DNA of 21,899 nucleotides from JBFMFE01 sp040752295. Lineage in GTDB: Bacteria > UBP15 > UBA6099 > JBFMBQ01. The stretch spans positions 1-21,899 of the forward strand of contig JBFMFE010000173.1 in the NCBI GenBank assembly GCA_040752295.1. The letters run 5' to 3'. This document shows positions 21,893 to 21,899 of the stretch, piece by piece (positions within the stretch are counted from its first letter, which is position 1; each line of letters opens with the position of its first letter). Made by a program: the position numbers and the translations under genes. The notes under the pieces are model-generated. The model searched no databases, was not told the DNA's origin, and was given only the letters and a program-made list of their open reading frames with translations.

Positions 21893-21899
21893 AAACAAG

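Noticed and set aside
1..21899. tRNA, rRNA, riboswitch or integrase genes
   Set aside because: I looked for tRNA-like cloverleafs, conserved RNA motifs and recombinase motifs and found none that I could support.

Overview
This is a mostly GC-rich chromosomal window from a bacterium that I cannot place to phylum from sequence alone. It carries a tungsten/molybdenum aldehyde:ferredoxin oxidoreductase-type enzyme, a DmdC-type acyl-CoA dehydrogenase and a lactate-dehydrogenase-like malate dehydrogenase, which suggests an anaerobic or facultative lifestyle. It also carries an orphan Rhs toxin/immunity cassette whose immunity protein resembles the double-CXXCG families I know best from myxobacteria. 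GC- and GCAGGCAG-rich intergenic palindromes are scattered through the window.

Layout. 1-1043 (minus): an ECF sigma factor overlapping a zinc-finger-like anti-sigma gene cut by the window edge, in DNA visibly less GC-rich than what follows. 1488-5826 (minus): a cluster read hisD-like > hisB-like > long-cap HAD phosphatase > malate dehydrogenase. The HisD-like and HisB-like proteins keep their folds and many signature motifs but have changed metal or substrate ligands, so this is probably not an ordinary histidine operon. 5969-10587 (minus): a small coiled-coil membrane protein, an acyl-CoA dehydrogenase with its own good promoter, a palindromic repeat cluster and an AOR-family enzyme with its own promoter.

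10959-13879 (plus): an HD-GYP-type protein lacking one expected metal ligand, an unrecognised 314-aa protein and a secreted protein with an acidic stretch and a DOMON/CBM9-like domain, closed by a strong intrinsic terminator. Two promoters here share the 12-mer GGAACTTGAAAT, which could be a sigma-70 or an ECF -35 region. 13924-17220 (plus): a 5'-truncated Rhs/YD-repeat gene whose composition turns AT-rich part way along. It is followed by a frame-shifted C-terminal toxin with HNH-like NHLLP motif, an immunity gene with two CxxC knuckles and a C-terminal Ig-like domain, and a small chimeric ORF. Copies of a GCCTGCC repeat family lie on both sides of this cassette. 17484-21696 (minus): mfd (transcription-repair coupling factor) and a DUF72 protein, with hairpins upstream.

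The most notable items are the divergent HisD/HisB-like operon and the displaced Rhs toxin/immunity cassette. All family assignments come from motif recognition by eye, with no database search.
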